Source: Pterois miles (Eukaryota; Chordata; Actinopteri; Perciformes; Scorpaenidae). From it: a stretch of DNA of 64,000 nucleotides. The stretch is from assembly GCA_947000775.1 (NCBI GenBank), contig CAMQGK010000144.1, forward strand, positions 9,706,001-9,770,000, given 5' to 3'. The notes beneath the pieces are model-generated. The model was not told where the DNA came from and searched no databases. It was given only the letters and a program-made list of their open reading frames with translations. Numbering within the stretch: position 1 is the first letter of the stretch; the number at the start of each line of letters is the position of its first letter. Shown here in pieces: positions 23,963 through 34,985 of the stretch. The translations under genes were made by a program, and so were the position numbers.

Positions 23963-24914
23963 ACCGACATGCACATCTATACACAGATAAATGGGGAGAG
24001 TGTGTGAGTTTTATTAGCGTACGTGCATGAGTGTTTGGTGGAATGAATTATGCCCAGCTTTCAACAGATGTTTTACGGCGTGTGCTGTGTAAGTGCACTG
24101 GACTGTCAGAGTGCTTTATCATTCAGTATTTCGGTAAATGCAAATATGCAGCTTGAAACTTTACCATTTTCACTCTGTGTCATCTTTTGAGGATACTTTA
24201 TTAGAACCAGAGGGGATTGGAGGGAAGGTGGAGAGATGTAGACCCCTCAAAGAACAAAGAAAACCTTTGAAAGTGGAAATTAATTTTGATCAATATTATA
24301 TTGTCGTGTACTGCTGAATACCAGTAGTGAGTACAATATACAGTATATACTGGTTTGAAGCGGCTACATGTTTTCCAGTAGGGGAGGAAAAAAACTCAAA
24401 TTCACCTATGTCGATTTTTTTTTTTTCTTTTTTACAATTTTCAATGCCACAATTGATATATTTGCCCCATTTGAGTCAATGTGGCGGTAGAATAAAGTTA
24501 ACGCTTTTATTGTTGTAGTCTGAGAAATGTGACGCCATATCCGTTCCATCACCAAAGCAAACCGCAGCCGGCCGCTGTGAGCCGAAACGCCAAAGCAGGA
24601 AACGGCGTAAGGTTGGCGTGGATATGACCTGCAAAAAAACACTACATATTCAGTAAAGCATGGAAACACTTTGGGTTTCACACATTACCACGAAAGCAGA
24701 GCTAGCCAGCTGTCACTCTCTTCTCCGTGGTGTCGATCACCCGTATACTGACATTTATGTTAAATGAATTCAAACGGACCCGATGGAGCTGACCATGGAT
24801 ATTTGAAGAGACCGAAGGAGATAGGAGAGCTAGCGATAGACTTGGCGAAGTATACACATGTGACAATGTGTGATTTTCAAAATAAGGTGTTAACAGAAGG
24901 AACTGTATTTGCAA
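23963..24914. other. Non-coding sequence, nothing firmly recognised
   Basis: A T-rich tract lies at 24414-24433. The stretch 24520-24800 is GC-richer and contains CpGs (CCGCAGCCGGCCGCTG), reminiscent of a DNA-transposon interior, but no inverted ends were found. Confidence 0.5.
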
Positions 24915-25735
24915 AAAATACAATTCCTGACAATCTCTGACTGAATCAAACATTTTTACTGTATCAGTTTTTTCACAAAATAAAATCCCTATAAGTGTAT
25001 GATTAAACTTTTTCCCTCTGGTCTAGTGTTTAAAAAGTTAACAAAAATCGGCATAAATATATTGAATCACAATACTTGTTGAATCTCAATACTTAAAATT
25101 GTTAATGGTTCATTATCCAAAGTCCTCAGTAAACTCCAGTACATACAGAACTGTGCTGCCCGTCTACTCACCCATTCCTGGTCCCGTGATCATCCCTGTC
25201 CTCCAGAACCTCCACTGGCTCCCTGTCCCACAACGCATCCAGTTCACAGTCCTTCTCCTCACACACAAAGCTCTCCATAACCAGCCCCCTCCTTCCTCAC
25301 CGACCTGCTCCATCACCACACTACTTCCCGCTCCCTCGGCTCCTCTGAAGCCAACCTCCTGTCCACACCACTCAGAACCAAGCACCGGACCCGGAGCGAC
25401 AGAGCATTCGCCATAGCTGCCCCCTCCCTCCAGAACTGCCTCCCCAAACACATTAGACTGCACCGACCTGTCCACATTCAAAACACAACTCAAAAGTCAC
25501 CTTTTTAGAACTGCTGTTAATGTTCGATTAATGCTGTGTTTTATACTGTATTTTTTATAATGTCCATGTTTTGTGATTTTATCTTTGTAAAGTGTCTTTG
25601 AGTCTCTTGAAAAGCACCATAAATAAAATGTGTTATTTTTATTATTATTATTATAGAAATCACAATACACATCGAATTAGCACCTAAATATCATGACAGT
25701 ATCGAATCAGGAGATAGGTGTGGTCCAACCCTAGT
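24915..25735 (+). mobile_element. Family D element, copy 1, interrupted by a LINE
   Basis: 24915-25100 and 25656-25735 together align with 45905-46148. Shared phrases are TTAACAAAA, GAATCACAATACTTGT, AAATCACAATACA, ATCGAATT and GGAGATAGGTGT. The element ends CCAACCCTAG. It is non-coding and is interrupted by the LINE fragment at 25104-25655. Confidence 0.72.
25104..25655 (+). pseudogene. 5'-truncated LINE (L2/Rex-like) inserted in family D
   Basis: In frame one reads LQYIQNCAARLLTHSWSRDH (25138-25197). After a frame change come PVLQNLHWLPVPQRIQF, LLLTHKALHNQ and, further on, a DRAF-type block. This is the extreme C-terminus of a LINE reverse transcriptase. The 3' UTR has GTCTTTGAGTCTCTTGAAAA and ends in AAATAAAATG plus (ATT)n at 25641-25653, a typical fish L2/Rex 3' tail. 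Everything upstream, including the catalytic aspartates, is missing. Sequence comparison with 46050-46090 shows where the target element was broken. Confidence 0.82.
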
Positions 25736-26522
25736 TTCCATGGACATGCAGAAGGACATACAGTATATGTAAATCGCAGGCTATCTATGCTTCCTGCCTC
25801 CGGAGAGCAAAAAGGAGAAAAGAAGAAAAAAGCGAATAATCAAATGCTAAAGAGGTAATTTACTTGGGTAATGACCTTTCTCTGCTGCTGATGATTAAGG
25901 ATGAGGCACGGTGATTGACCCTGATAAGGGAAATGTGAGCCTGATTCTATGACTATGCATAGAAGTGGAAGGATGCCACCTCAACCTCATCACCGGGGTT
26001 TGAGAACAGAAGACTCTCGCCAGATATCTCTTTCACATCCTCTCCCTGCTGCACTAATTTATAGCCCTTTTTCGGAGCCTCGAATAGCATGCAGATGCAA
26101 AGATCATTCCCTCTGCTCTTTTCCTGAGACCCTTTGTAAGAAGCTTGCTCCAACCCTCTAATAAATCTATTAGTGGGCTGAACACTGTATAATGGCTTCA
26201 ATTGGTGCTTTGGCTCTATGAGGTGTTGCATATCAAGGTGTTAGCTGCTGAAATAGACTGACAGCTGACTTCCAACCTGCAAGGAGGTGGATCTGTGCAA
26301 ATTGAAGGCCTCTGTATGATGTCATCTTCTCCGTACAGAGGATGAGGAGCCGTGCAATCACGTCTTTAGTCTGCCTGATAAAAATCGTGAACATTTATAG
26401 GCAGCTGTGTTAATAGATATTGAACATTCTAATTATATTCCTAATAGAGGAGTAAAGGCAGTTAGATGATCTAATCAAATCTAAACTGATTTTATTAGGG
26501 TGGCCTTTTGACATGCCTGGAT
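25736..26522. other. Non-coding sequence, nothing recognised
   Basis: No gene or repeat pair was found. The sequence looks unique, and 26280-26520 is plain AT-rich sequence. Confidence 0.6.
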
Positions 26523-26530
26523 GTTATAAC

Positions 26531-26742
26531 TAGGGATGCACCGATACCAGATCGGATATTGGGCTGATACTGACTCAAATAGCTGGATCGGGTATCGGTA
26601 AAGCTATGTTTATATGCTATATATATATTCTAGATTGGAATATTAATTCCTGTTTAGGTTTTGACCGATTTGTTGCTAAGATTTTTTTTGCCCGTTACCC
26701 AAAACATTTTGGGACTGAAAAAGTCGGATCGGTATAACCATA
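26531..26742 (+). mobile_element. hAT-type MITE (TAGGGATGCACCG)
   Basis: The left end is TAGGGATGCACCGATACC. The right end, CGGTATAACCATA, is its degenerate complement (about 9 of 13). It is flanked by GTTATAAC (26523-26530) and GTTATGAC (26743-26750), a 7/8 match for an 8-bp duplication. The interior shares GGCTGATACTGACTC and AGCTGGATCGGGTAT with 49625-49903. Confidence 0.8.
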
Positions 26743-26750
26743 GTTATGAC

Positions 26751-27913
26751 AGAGCATAGACGATTATGACTTTTTCACTTTCAAAGAGGGGGATTTGCAG
26801 TGTTTTCATGTTGAGCTGCACAGCGTTCTGGTCGTCTGTGCAGTATTGATACCATTCGCTGCTGCTCCACAGGGAGACCGGCAGGCTTCACCTTTGACCG
26901 ACCTGATTTGATTTTGTCTGATGCGTTCCTTCACCCCGCCGAGACCAGGCCGGCTGCTCATCTCTCCCCTGCTCCTGTTCATCATGTTTGAGTCAGAGAA
27001 GAAGAATGTGGGAGACTAGCGTGAGAGTAGGGGAAGACTGGGGTGGGCGAGTGGACCGAATCAAGTCTATCACAGTGGCCTGTCTGAGTGATGGTTTTAT
27101 CATCTCATGGCATCTTAGCGTGTGACTGCAAATCTGGTGTAACTTTCCCCTCCCACTCATTCTCTATCACTTTGTTTTCTCTGTCTCGTCCCTCTGCTGG
27201 CGCCTGTTCTGCCAAATCCCTGGGCAGTTTTGGCTGGAATATCAATGAATCAGTCTCTATTAAGCTTTCATATATATGACGGTGTAAGTGAAGCGAAACC
27301 ACAGCACATGATGAGACTGATATGGGTGAGCAACAATGCCTCTGGAAAGACACCAGCCTCTCTGGTGGTGGAGATCAGCATGAGCTACTCCGGAGAGTCG
27401 GAGCTCACTTCATTTATTACGACGCAATAATTGAGAGGAGCAAATTCTCAGCATGGTTCAGAGTTTTATTCACAGGGAGGGATAGCCAAAGGAGAACGGA
27501 TGTTATTAAGAGAAAAATGAGGTTGTCACCAGGTGGGGGACAAAGAAGGGACGCGAGAGGAGAGAGAAGAAAGACAGAAGAAAAAGGAGGCTGTTGAGAG
27601 GCGGGCAGGAGTCCGTGAAGTCCAGCCGTGCTCGACAACACAGCCTGTGGGACTGGAGCACCTCTGTGCAGCATCACATCCCATTTCACACTGAATTCTT
27701 CTCACCGAGTCATTTAAACCTCCCGAGGCTGCCATATATGAAGCAGAGTGCACAGTTTAATGTGAGGATGCTCAAGATTCTGTGTATTCTGCCAGCTGGG
27801 GTAAAAAGACATCTATGATTTCAGGATTAAAAAAAGTTTTAGTCTTGTGAGAAAAATCATTTAGATAAAGGTTTATTAGATAGAGTATTATGAGTTATGC
27901 AAGACAAGTTAAT
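26751..27913. other. Non-coding sequence, nothing recognised
   Basis: 27430-27690 is relatively purine-rich and GC-balanced with overlapping open frames on both strands, but there is no domain or splice evidence. Confidence 0.55.
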
Positions 27914-29201
27914 TAGGGGTGTAAGGATATATTGAATATTGCAATGTTTTGTGATACTGTATTGATTTTCAAAACAATATTTGATTTTTATTAATAGTTT
28001 ACATGCAAAGCTTAACGCAATATTTATAGGTTTTAGTTAATATTTTATTACTTTATTTATTTACATGCCCTCTCAAAGTAGTGCTATGATTTTGAATGTT
28101 ACAGGGACTATAAATAGTACTGTATATAGTTTTTATGGAGGAATAAAAGTGTTTTTCAGCGCCTGGTCCTGTTTTGTTGGCCGTTTGTGATGGCACCTGT
28201 CGGCTGAAGGTGCACCTTGAGCCGGAAGAGATGCTCTTGGGCACATGGAGACTTTAGTCCAAGTTTTCCATTGGATATGCCAAGCAACACTGCCTCACTT
28301 CAGCAAGGCAAGGCAAGCTTGTGCTAACTTGCTGTTGATGACTGACATGGCTAGCAGTTGGTGTTTGTGTGGTTAGCTATGTAAGCCAACGTCAGACTGA
28401 ACACTGCTGGAGCGTCAACAGATCTGTTCGGGCTGCTCATGTAATGGCATCTGTTGTCTGCTAGACTCTGTTCATATGCTGCAGCTGTCTACCTAGTACC
28501 TACGGGTATGGGCAATATTTGCATTGCTATTAATGAGGACCAGCCATCCCACCGCTAAGAACTGTAAAAGTATTTTTAGTTCATTATAAAACTGTTCAGG
28601 CACACATGTAGAGCTTGATGGAGCAGCTTTCACAAATGTAGACTGCCACTTGCAATGGCATTTATAAATTCCAGCTGGTATATAAAACCATATTAAAACA
28701 TTGGACAGCGGGAAAAAGCAGTTTTGTTTGCTTGAGGGACACTGTCGCTCCCACTTTTTAGCAGTCCAGCCGAAAACCTAAACAGACGGCTTGTTTCTTC
28801 CTCTCTGGCAGTTTAAGCACCTTTCTTGTATAACTGTACTGATTATGACGCAGCACCTCCATCACAATGATGGTGCAAGATGGTTGTCGTAATTGCAGTT
28901 ACAAATGACAGAAATCCATCAGTGCATATTTGAAAATAGTGTTGTCCAACAAGATGACACCCGTCAGAGTTGGAGGCGGGGTGAAATTTGACAGAGGTGG
29001 CTGTCTCGTAATTCTCTATGCAGGAAAAACCCTGTATATATTGTAGAACAGACCTTATTTCAGGTATCTAACTAAAAACCCATTGACTTTGAGATGAGGG
29101 AACCAGAAGTACTGAAATTTAATTTCATTCATTTCAAATTTCACTTTCCTGCACCACTCTATTGTTTCTATTGATGTCTGATAGCAAAGCTGAGCCTCTT
29201 A
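27914..29201. other. Non-coding; hAT-like start at 27914
   Basis: TAGGGGTGTAAGGATATATTG at 27914 looks like the 5' terminus of a hAT-type element, but no right end was found. The remainder up to 29201 has no recognised gene or repeat. Confidence 0.4.
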
Positions 29202-29535
29202 GGGGCGGCAGTAGCTCAGTCTGTAGGGAGTTGGCTTGGGAACCGGAGGGTCACCGGTTCAAGTCCCGACATGGACCAAAAACTGAGTGTGAACTGGTAG
29301 CTGGAGAGGTGCCAGTTTACCTCTTGGGCACTGCCGAGGTGCCCCTGAGCAAGGCACCAAACCCCCAACTGCTCGGGGCGCTTGTCTGGAGCAGCCCCCT
29401 CACTCTGACATCTCTCCATTAATGCATGTATGTGTGTTTCAGGTCTGCATGTACCATGTATGAGTTAAACAGAGTGTAAATTGAATTTCCCCATTGTGGG
29501 ACTAATAAAGGTAGATCTTCTTCTTCTTCTTCTTA
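29202..29535 (+). mobile_element. tRNA-headed SINE, nearly full length
   Basis: The A box lies in GTAGCTCAGTCTGTAGGGAG (29211-29230) and the B box is GGTTCAAGTCC (29256-29266), the RNA polymerase III internal promoter of a tRNA-derived SINE. The body includes CTGCCGAGGTGCCCCTGAGC. The tail is GAATTTCCCC, then GGGACTAATAAAGG, then (TTC)n to 29535. It matches 17105-17420 (reverse) and 33946-34229 (truncated). It is not a tRNA gene: there is no cloverleaf 3' half and the unit continues for 270 bp. The tail presumably mimics the 3' end of a partner LINE. Confidence 0.93.
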
Positions 29536-29565
29536 CCTGGGGAAAGAGATTATATAGGTTAGAAA

Positions 29566-29587
29566 CACTACTACTACTACTACTACT
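29566..29587 (+). repeat. (CTA)7 trinucleotide repeat
   Basis: Seven CTA units just upstream of the Tc1 element. Confidence 0.95.
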
Positions 29588-29597
29588 GTAGTCTATA

Positions 29598-30114
29598 CAC
29601 CGATCAGCCCTAATATTAACATTATGACCACTGAGTTGAAGTGAATGACATTAATAATCTTGTTACAATGGCACCTGGCAGTGGGTGGGATGGCAGCAAA
29701 TGAACATTTTGTTCTTGAAGTCGATGTGTTGGAAGCAGAAAAAATGTAGCAACTTTGACAAGGGCCAAATTGTGATTGGGTCAGATCATCTCCAAAACTG
29801 CAGCTCATGTGGGATGTTTCCAGTCTGCAGTGGTCAGGACCGACCAAAAGTGGTACAAGGAAGGAAAACCGGTGAACTGGCAACAGGGTCATGGGCCGCC
29901 AAGGCTCATTGATGCACGTGGGGAACGAAGGCTGTCCGTTGTCGTCCGATCCAATAGAAGAGCTACTGTAGCTCAAACTGCTGAAAAGGTTCATGCTGGT
30001 TCTAATAGAAAGGTGTCAGAACACGCGGTGCATCACAGTTTGTTGCTTATGGGGCTGCGTAGATGTAGACCGGTCAGGGTGCCCACGCTGACCTAATGTT
30101 ATGGCTGATCAGTG
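29598..30114 (+). mobile_element. Deleted Tc1/mariner element, copy 1
   Basis: The left end is CACCGATCAGCCCTAATATT. The right end AATGTTATGGCTGATCAGTG is its inverted repeat (about 20 bp). TA dinucleotides at 29596-29597 and 30115-30116 form the Tc1-type target duplication. The interior holds only the N-terminal part of a transposase. The DDE catalytic region is deleted, with a junction just after GCCCACGCTG near 30090. It is colinear with 58105-58654. Confidence 0.93.
29737..30092 (+). pseudogene. Tc1-like transposase, DNA-binding part only, frameshifted
   Basis: It reads FDKGQIV, then (after a small deletion and frame change) SKTAAHVG, SAVVRT, KWYKEGKPVNWQQGHG, PPRLIDARGERRLS, NRRATVAQTAEKVHAG, RKVSEHAVHHSL and RRCRPVRVPTLT. 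This is the order of the two helix-turn-helix (PAI and RED) subdomains of fish Tc1 transposases, with the GRPR-like hook seen as GPPR. Compared with copy 2, about 21 bp near the start and 11 bp after GTGAT are lost. The catalytic DDE domain, normally the larger C-terminal part, is absent. It is a dead copy. Confidence 0.9.
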
Positions 30115-30116
30115 TA

Positions 30117-33100
30117 TATTCATCATATATTTCTCTACGCTTTTCTGACTGCATCAAAGATGAAGCAAAGTGTTAAGTATTGCTATTAGAGACAGTAAGA
30201 ATGAATATGAAATTAAACACATTAACTTCAGTCAGTGATTCCCCTGATGCATTTGTGCACTTTCTATCTGAACGAATATCACTGGCAGACTTCAGTCAGG
30301 TCACGTTAGAGCAAGTTTTTAATTGGTTTGTGTTACTCAGTTCATTAAACATAAGTTTAGTTTTCATAAAACTATGATCGACATGAGACTGCCAACAAAC
30401 TGAAACAAACTGAAACGTATATATACGTATATCTCAGCTACCTTATCACTGAGAATTGATCATTTCAGAAACTCAAGCAGATAGCAGCCTTCTGCCCACC
30501 ACCTATATCCACTGTTCAAGGATGCCAGTTTTTTTTTTTTTTTTTTAAACTCCTTTGCATTGCATTCAAGTGCCAGTGGGAGGCACATGCACATCCAAGG
30601 CCAATCTGCCCTGAAGTCTAAGCTTCCCACTAGCATCCATGAAACATATCCTACCACAACCGTTGTCAGCCACACACAGTCAGAGCAGTGTGCCTGGCTT
30701 TAAAATAAACTTACAAACTTTAAACAAAAACAGCATTATAATGTAACATGAGGCACATACTGTACAGGCTCCACGCAAGAAAAAGCTCACACAGGCTGTC
30801 ACAGCCTGGAGAATTAATACCTAAGGTATTATTAGACAAAGTTAGAGCACATTTAAAGAATGTTTTTATTAATCTGCACAAGATTTAGGACTGTATGGAG
30901 ATTCAAGGCTGCTTGTGTGGCCTCTAAATCTCTTGGTACGATGAGGGTGGGTGTTTGGAGGATCACAGATTTATCGATTGGCTGCTGTAGATGTGCAGCT
31001 TCCCATATCCATATAAGCTGTAATATCATTGAGAGACATTAATCATCCTGACAGAAACAAATTGCATCCGGGCATCCTTTACTTACAACTGAGAAAGGAA
31101 AAAAAAAAAAATTAACGGGTGAGGGTCTGAGCGGAGTATTTCATATGCTAACATCCAAATAGTAATGTGCAGCGAGGGTAGCTCCGCACAACCTGGCTTT
31201 ACTTTCCTGTATGTGAAGTGGATTTATTTGCTCTTTTTCATTTCAGGGTGCTTCAAACCTAATCTCTCCCCCGCCCCCCACCGCTGTCAGCTATTTTGTT
31301 GATGAGATCAAACAAATTTATAATAAGCTTCCATCATCATTTATTTGCTTAGAATAATCCTGTGTTTATTCTGGGAAAACATCCCGAAAACATTACTTTG
31401 CAACTCCTTTAAGAAATGAAATTTAGACAAAACTTTCAGGCATATTTATTCATGGGATCGTGCAGTAAAATCTTTGAGGTCTTGTCAGTATTGCTAAGCT
31501 GAAAAACTTTTTTTTTCCTCTCTCTGTAGAACACACAGCTGATGATTTGTGTTGTTTTGCCAGCAGCACACTGTGCTCCAGATTTGTGTTGTTTGCACTG
31601 TCATAGAAACTACATTGATTGTTATGTTGAACATTATATTGAATTTTTTCACTTGTTCAATTCAGCCTTTTGACGTTTTACATTTGTTTTGATCTCACGA
31701 CGGAGTCACTCGCTTGTTTATGCTGCCGCTTGGTGATTTCTCAGAGAGATATGGATCTTGGAATCTGTCTCGTCGGCATGAGAGAGCCTCCTCTGCCTCA
31801 TCCTTCAAGCCATTTTACTCACGTTTTGCAAATGTTACTTTTCGAAGGCCCTATTTGTCATTCATTTCAGCTCCAACCGAGCTCTGGAGATGCTGTCCAG
31901 TATGTGTTAATTTTATGCAGGGCAAACACAGAGATTGGGCTATATATGTGAGGAAATTGGTGTGAAATCAACATATCTGCGAACACGACTCCCCCTGGAG
32001 CCTCTCTGTGATCAATTATTTATGTACTGAAGAGAGCCAAGAAACTATATTTAAAGATAAACTTCTTCGCATTTTCAGTGTAAAAAAAAAAAAAGGAGAA
32101 AAATGTTTCAAAGAAATATGCGTATTGAGTATTTTATGTAGATGAATGTCAAACCTTTCAACGTGATTCAGGAAAGAGGTGGGAGAAAAGCGTCAGAGGT
32201 GTTGGGATGTGAGGTTAATGTGGCGCCGTGCTGACGGAGCATGATGGGTGTTCCCGCTCCCAAACTCATCGTCTGCCCCCTGTCATTCAGTCGCTGCCGT
32301 TGGACCACAGTAATCCAGAGGGATCCTGGCGTGGCACTGGAAGCCAATCAAGGATCTTTGTAACTTGATTAGAGCAACCTTGCAACCAGTAGTAATAAAT
32401 TAAAGGAAGTGCAGATGCAGCACTTCACCAGGCGTGTGCTGTATATGAAACGCTCCGCAGCAGAAGATATGCAGCCTTTTAGTGTTTGGGCTTTTTGTTG
32501 GATTTTTTTCTTTAAGGTTTACCGCTTTCATGGCATACAAGTGTTGGCTCATACACGACTTAACCACTCAACCGCTCTGGATGTTTACATACATGGAATA
32601 TAAATGAATGATAATACAAAGGATTCTGACATTGTATTTTTTCCAGAGAATACACAATATTGACATAATACATAAAACCCTGCATCCACTGAACCACCTG
32701 CTCTGTGTTGTTAGTTTAATCCACGGGCTCTTCCTCTTATTTCTCCCATTTGTCTAATATTTTAAAGCTAATCGTTGGCAACGCTGGTGCCATGTTTTTA
32801 ATTCATTCATTTGGCTTGTGATTGTTGGCAAAATAAGCGCTGGCATGCTTTCCACAGCGCTCTGAAGCTACATCTCTCTTTGCTCTTACATACTGTAGGC
32901 CTGCAGTGTGCGTTTTATATGACAGCATGAAGGACAGTACAGGCAAACTGAAAAGACACAGTGGGACCGGAACAATGTAAGGGTTGGTGACTGTCAAGAA
33001 TGCAATACAGAGAATAAAAAATAATGTGGAAATTCCAGAGGAAACGTGAGTCAAGGACAATACATTTGCACTCTTACACGACAGCCGTGTGTCAATAAAT

Positions 33101-33299
33101 GCTGAAAAATATATCAAGTAACAAGAATAGAGGAAGAAGAAATACAGAAATAGAGCCTCACAAATCGGCATGTAACTGGTGAGAACTAACAAGTAATCGC
33201 AAAACAGAAACGCCAAAGTTAGAGTATATTGTGATTAGAAACTGTATCAGTATTACCGAGTCGGTCCATCAGACGGCACTGACAAGTTTATTGTTGGCT
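30117..33299. other. Non-coding sequence, no gene recognised
   Basis: This is the longest stretch without a recognisable repeat. Poly-T (30530-30546) and poly-A (31097-31110) tracts are present. 31245-31345 (around GCTGTCAGCTATTTTGTTGA) and 32590-32720 look unique and could hold conserved regulatory sequence, but this cannot be judged from one sequence. Confidence 0.55.
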
Positions 33300-33632
33300 C
33301 TATAGGGATGGCAATGTCGTTAATAATGTAACGACATTGCCAATGTATGACCCTTTGACTTTTCTTCTAGGTTAATATTTGTGGTTTTTGTGGGAAATGT
33401 TTTGACAGCTATTTACCAAATCGTAACAGACGTTCATATTCACTTTTAAATTGTAGCAATTTAGATGATTCTGTAATTTTTCATATGTCCCCATCATGAG
33501 GTCAAAATGTGTCCAGTACTTTGGTTTATTACCAGATACCTGCAAAACTAATGACATTACTTATTAGCCCCAGCTGTATTTAGTGCTAATTAGCAAATGC
33601 TAGCATGCTAACAGTGAAATAAGGTGGTGATT
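33300..33632 (+). repeat. Old dispersed repeat copy with hairpin
   Basis: It begins near TAGGGATGGCAATGTCG and runs through GGTTTATTACCAGATACCTG, AAACTAATGACATT and GTGCTAATTAGCAAATGCTA. It belongs to the same family as 2895-3566. At 33310-33322 and 33329-33341 there is a perfect 13-bp hairpin (GGCAATGTCGTTA) with a 6-nt loop, absent from the other copies here. Confidence 0.65.
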
Positions 33633-33780
33633 AGACGTCCACCCATATGGGTTTTTTATGGCATTTATTTGAACACTTATGGTCTGTCTTTCCAATCTGC
33701 ATTTTGTCTGCACAGTTTCTCCCAGCTAGGACATTGTCCTTCTCACGCACTCTTTTAAAGGTTATCACACTGGATTACAT

Positions 33781-34690
33781 CTCCTTCTGTCCTCTGTCCT
33801 CCATCAGTCAGTATCAGTCCTTCCTTCTGTCCTCTGTCCTCCATCCGTCAGTATCAGTCCTTCCTTCTGTCCTCTGTCCTCCATCAGTCAGTATCAGTTT
33901 TTCCTTCTGTCCTCTGTCCTCCATCCGTCAGTATCAGTCCTTCCTGTCACCGGTTCAAGTCCCGACATGGACCAAGAACTGAGTGTGAACTGGTAGCTGG
34001 AGAGGTGCCAGTTTACCTCTTGGGCACTGCCGAAGTGCCCCTGAGCAAGACACTAAACCCCCAACTGCTCAGGGCGCTTGTCAGGAGCAGCCCCCTCACT
34101 CTGACACCTCTCCAATTGTTGCATGTATATGGACCTGTTTGTGCATGTGTGTGTATAAGTTAACAGAGTGAAAAAATTGAATTTCCCCTAGTGGGACTAA
34201 TAAAGGAATATCTTCTTCTTCTTCTTTCTTCTTCTGTCCTCTGTCCTCTATCAGTCAGTATCAGTCCTTCCTTCTGTCCTCTGTCCTCCATCCGTCAGTA
34301 TCAGTCCTTCCTCCTGTCCTCTGTCCTCCATCAGTCAGTATCAGTCCTTCCTCCTGTCCTCTGTCCTCTATCAGTCAGTATCAGTCCTTCCTTCTGTCCT
34401 CTGTCCTCCATCCCTCAGTATCAGTCCTTCCTCCTGTCCTCTGTCCTCTATCAGTCAGTATCAGTCCTTCCTTCTGTCCTCTGTCCTCCATCCCTCAGTA
34501 TCAGTCCTTCCTCCTGTCCTCTGTCCTCCATCAGTCAGTATCAGTCTTTCCTCCTGTCTTCTGTCCTCCATCAGTCAGTATCAGTCTTTCCTCCTGTCTT
34601 CTGTCCTCCATCAGTCAGTATCAGTCTTTCCTCCTGTCTTCTGTCCTCCATCAGTCAGTATCAGTCCTTCCTCCTGTCCTCTGTCCTCTG
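33781..34690 (+). repeat. 40-bp minisatellite, about 15 units, split by a SINE
   Basis: The unit is about 40 bp, with core phrases CTTCTGTCCTCTGTCC and ATCAGTCAGTATCAGTCC. About four units lie at 33781-33945 and about 11.5 at 34230-34690. Variants differ at CCATCAG, CCATCCG, CTATCAG and CCATCCC. The last units (about 34540-34660) are nearly identical, indicating recent local homogenisation. Because 40 is not a multiple of three and the unit lacks stops in this direction, it produces long stop-free frames that should not be read as a gene. Confidence 0.97.
33946..34229 (+). mobile_element. 5'-truncated SINE inside the minisatellite
   Basis: It starts at GTCACCGGTTCAAGTCCCGA, just upstream of the B box, so the A box is missing. 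The body and tail match 29202-29535, ending in GGGACTAATAAAGG and (CTT)n. Both sides are minisatellite: TCAGTCCTTCCT on the left and TTCTGTCCTCTG on the right. Confidence 0.93.
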
Positions 34691-34880
34691 TTCTTGCGCT
34701 GTGGCAAGTTAATAGCTGTGGTAGTGTAAACATAGTGGCGGTGGTTGCAGTAAAATCTTGCACACCCTTGCTGAAATTGAGCCAATCACAAAGCACAGCT
34801 GCAGCTTGTGTTACACTGCATGTGTTATACCCCATACCCCTGTCCGTCCATGTCCCATCCTCTTTCCATAGGCCTTGATT

Positions 34881-34970
34881 TGTAGTGTGACAATAAATGT
34901 GATGAAAAAAATACACAATTGGCCTCATAACCTATTTCAGATGAACCGAACAATACATACACGAACCGAC
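34881..34970 (+). mobile_element. Diverged fragment related to the 7042 MITE
   Basis: TAGTGTGACAATAAATG, ACACAAT, GGCCTCAT and ATGAACCGAAC occur in the same order as in 7136-7215. The termini are not preserved. Confidence 0.55.
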
Positions 34971-34985
34971 CCATGACTAGTGAAC

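Noticed and set aside
29211..29266. A tRNA gene with A and B boxes
   Set aside because: The A and B boxes are those of a SINE. The sequence does not complete a tRNA and continues into the SINE body and tail.
33781..34690. A CRISPR-like array of regular repeats
   Set aside because: The repeats are head-to-tail without unique spacers and the genome is eukaryotic.
34191..34712. A 173-codon open frame of tandem Ser/Leu/Val-rich repeats
   Set aside because: It is the 40-bp minisatellite read through. The period is not a multiple of three and the unit has no stop in this direction, so a long frame arises automatically.
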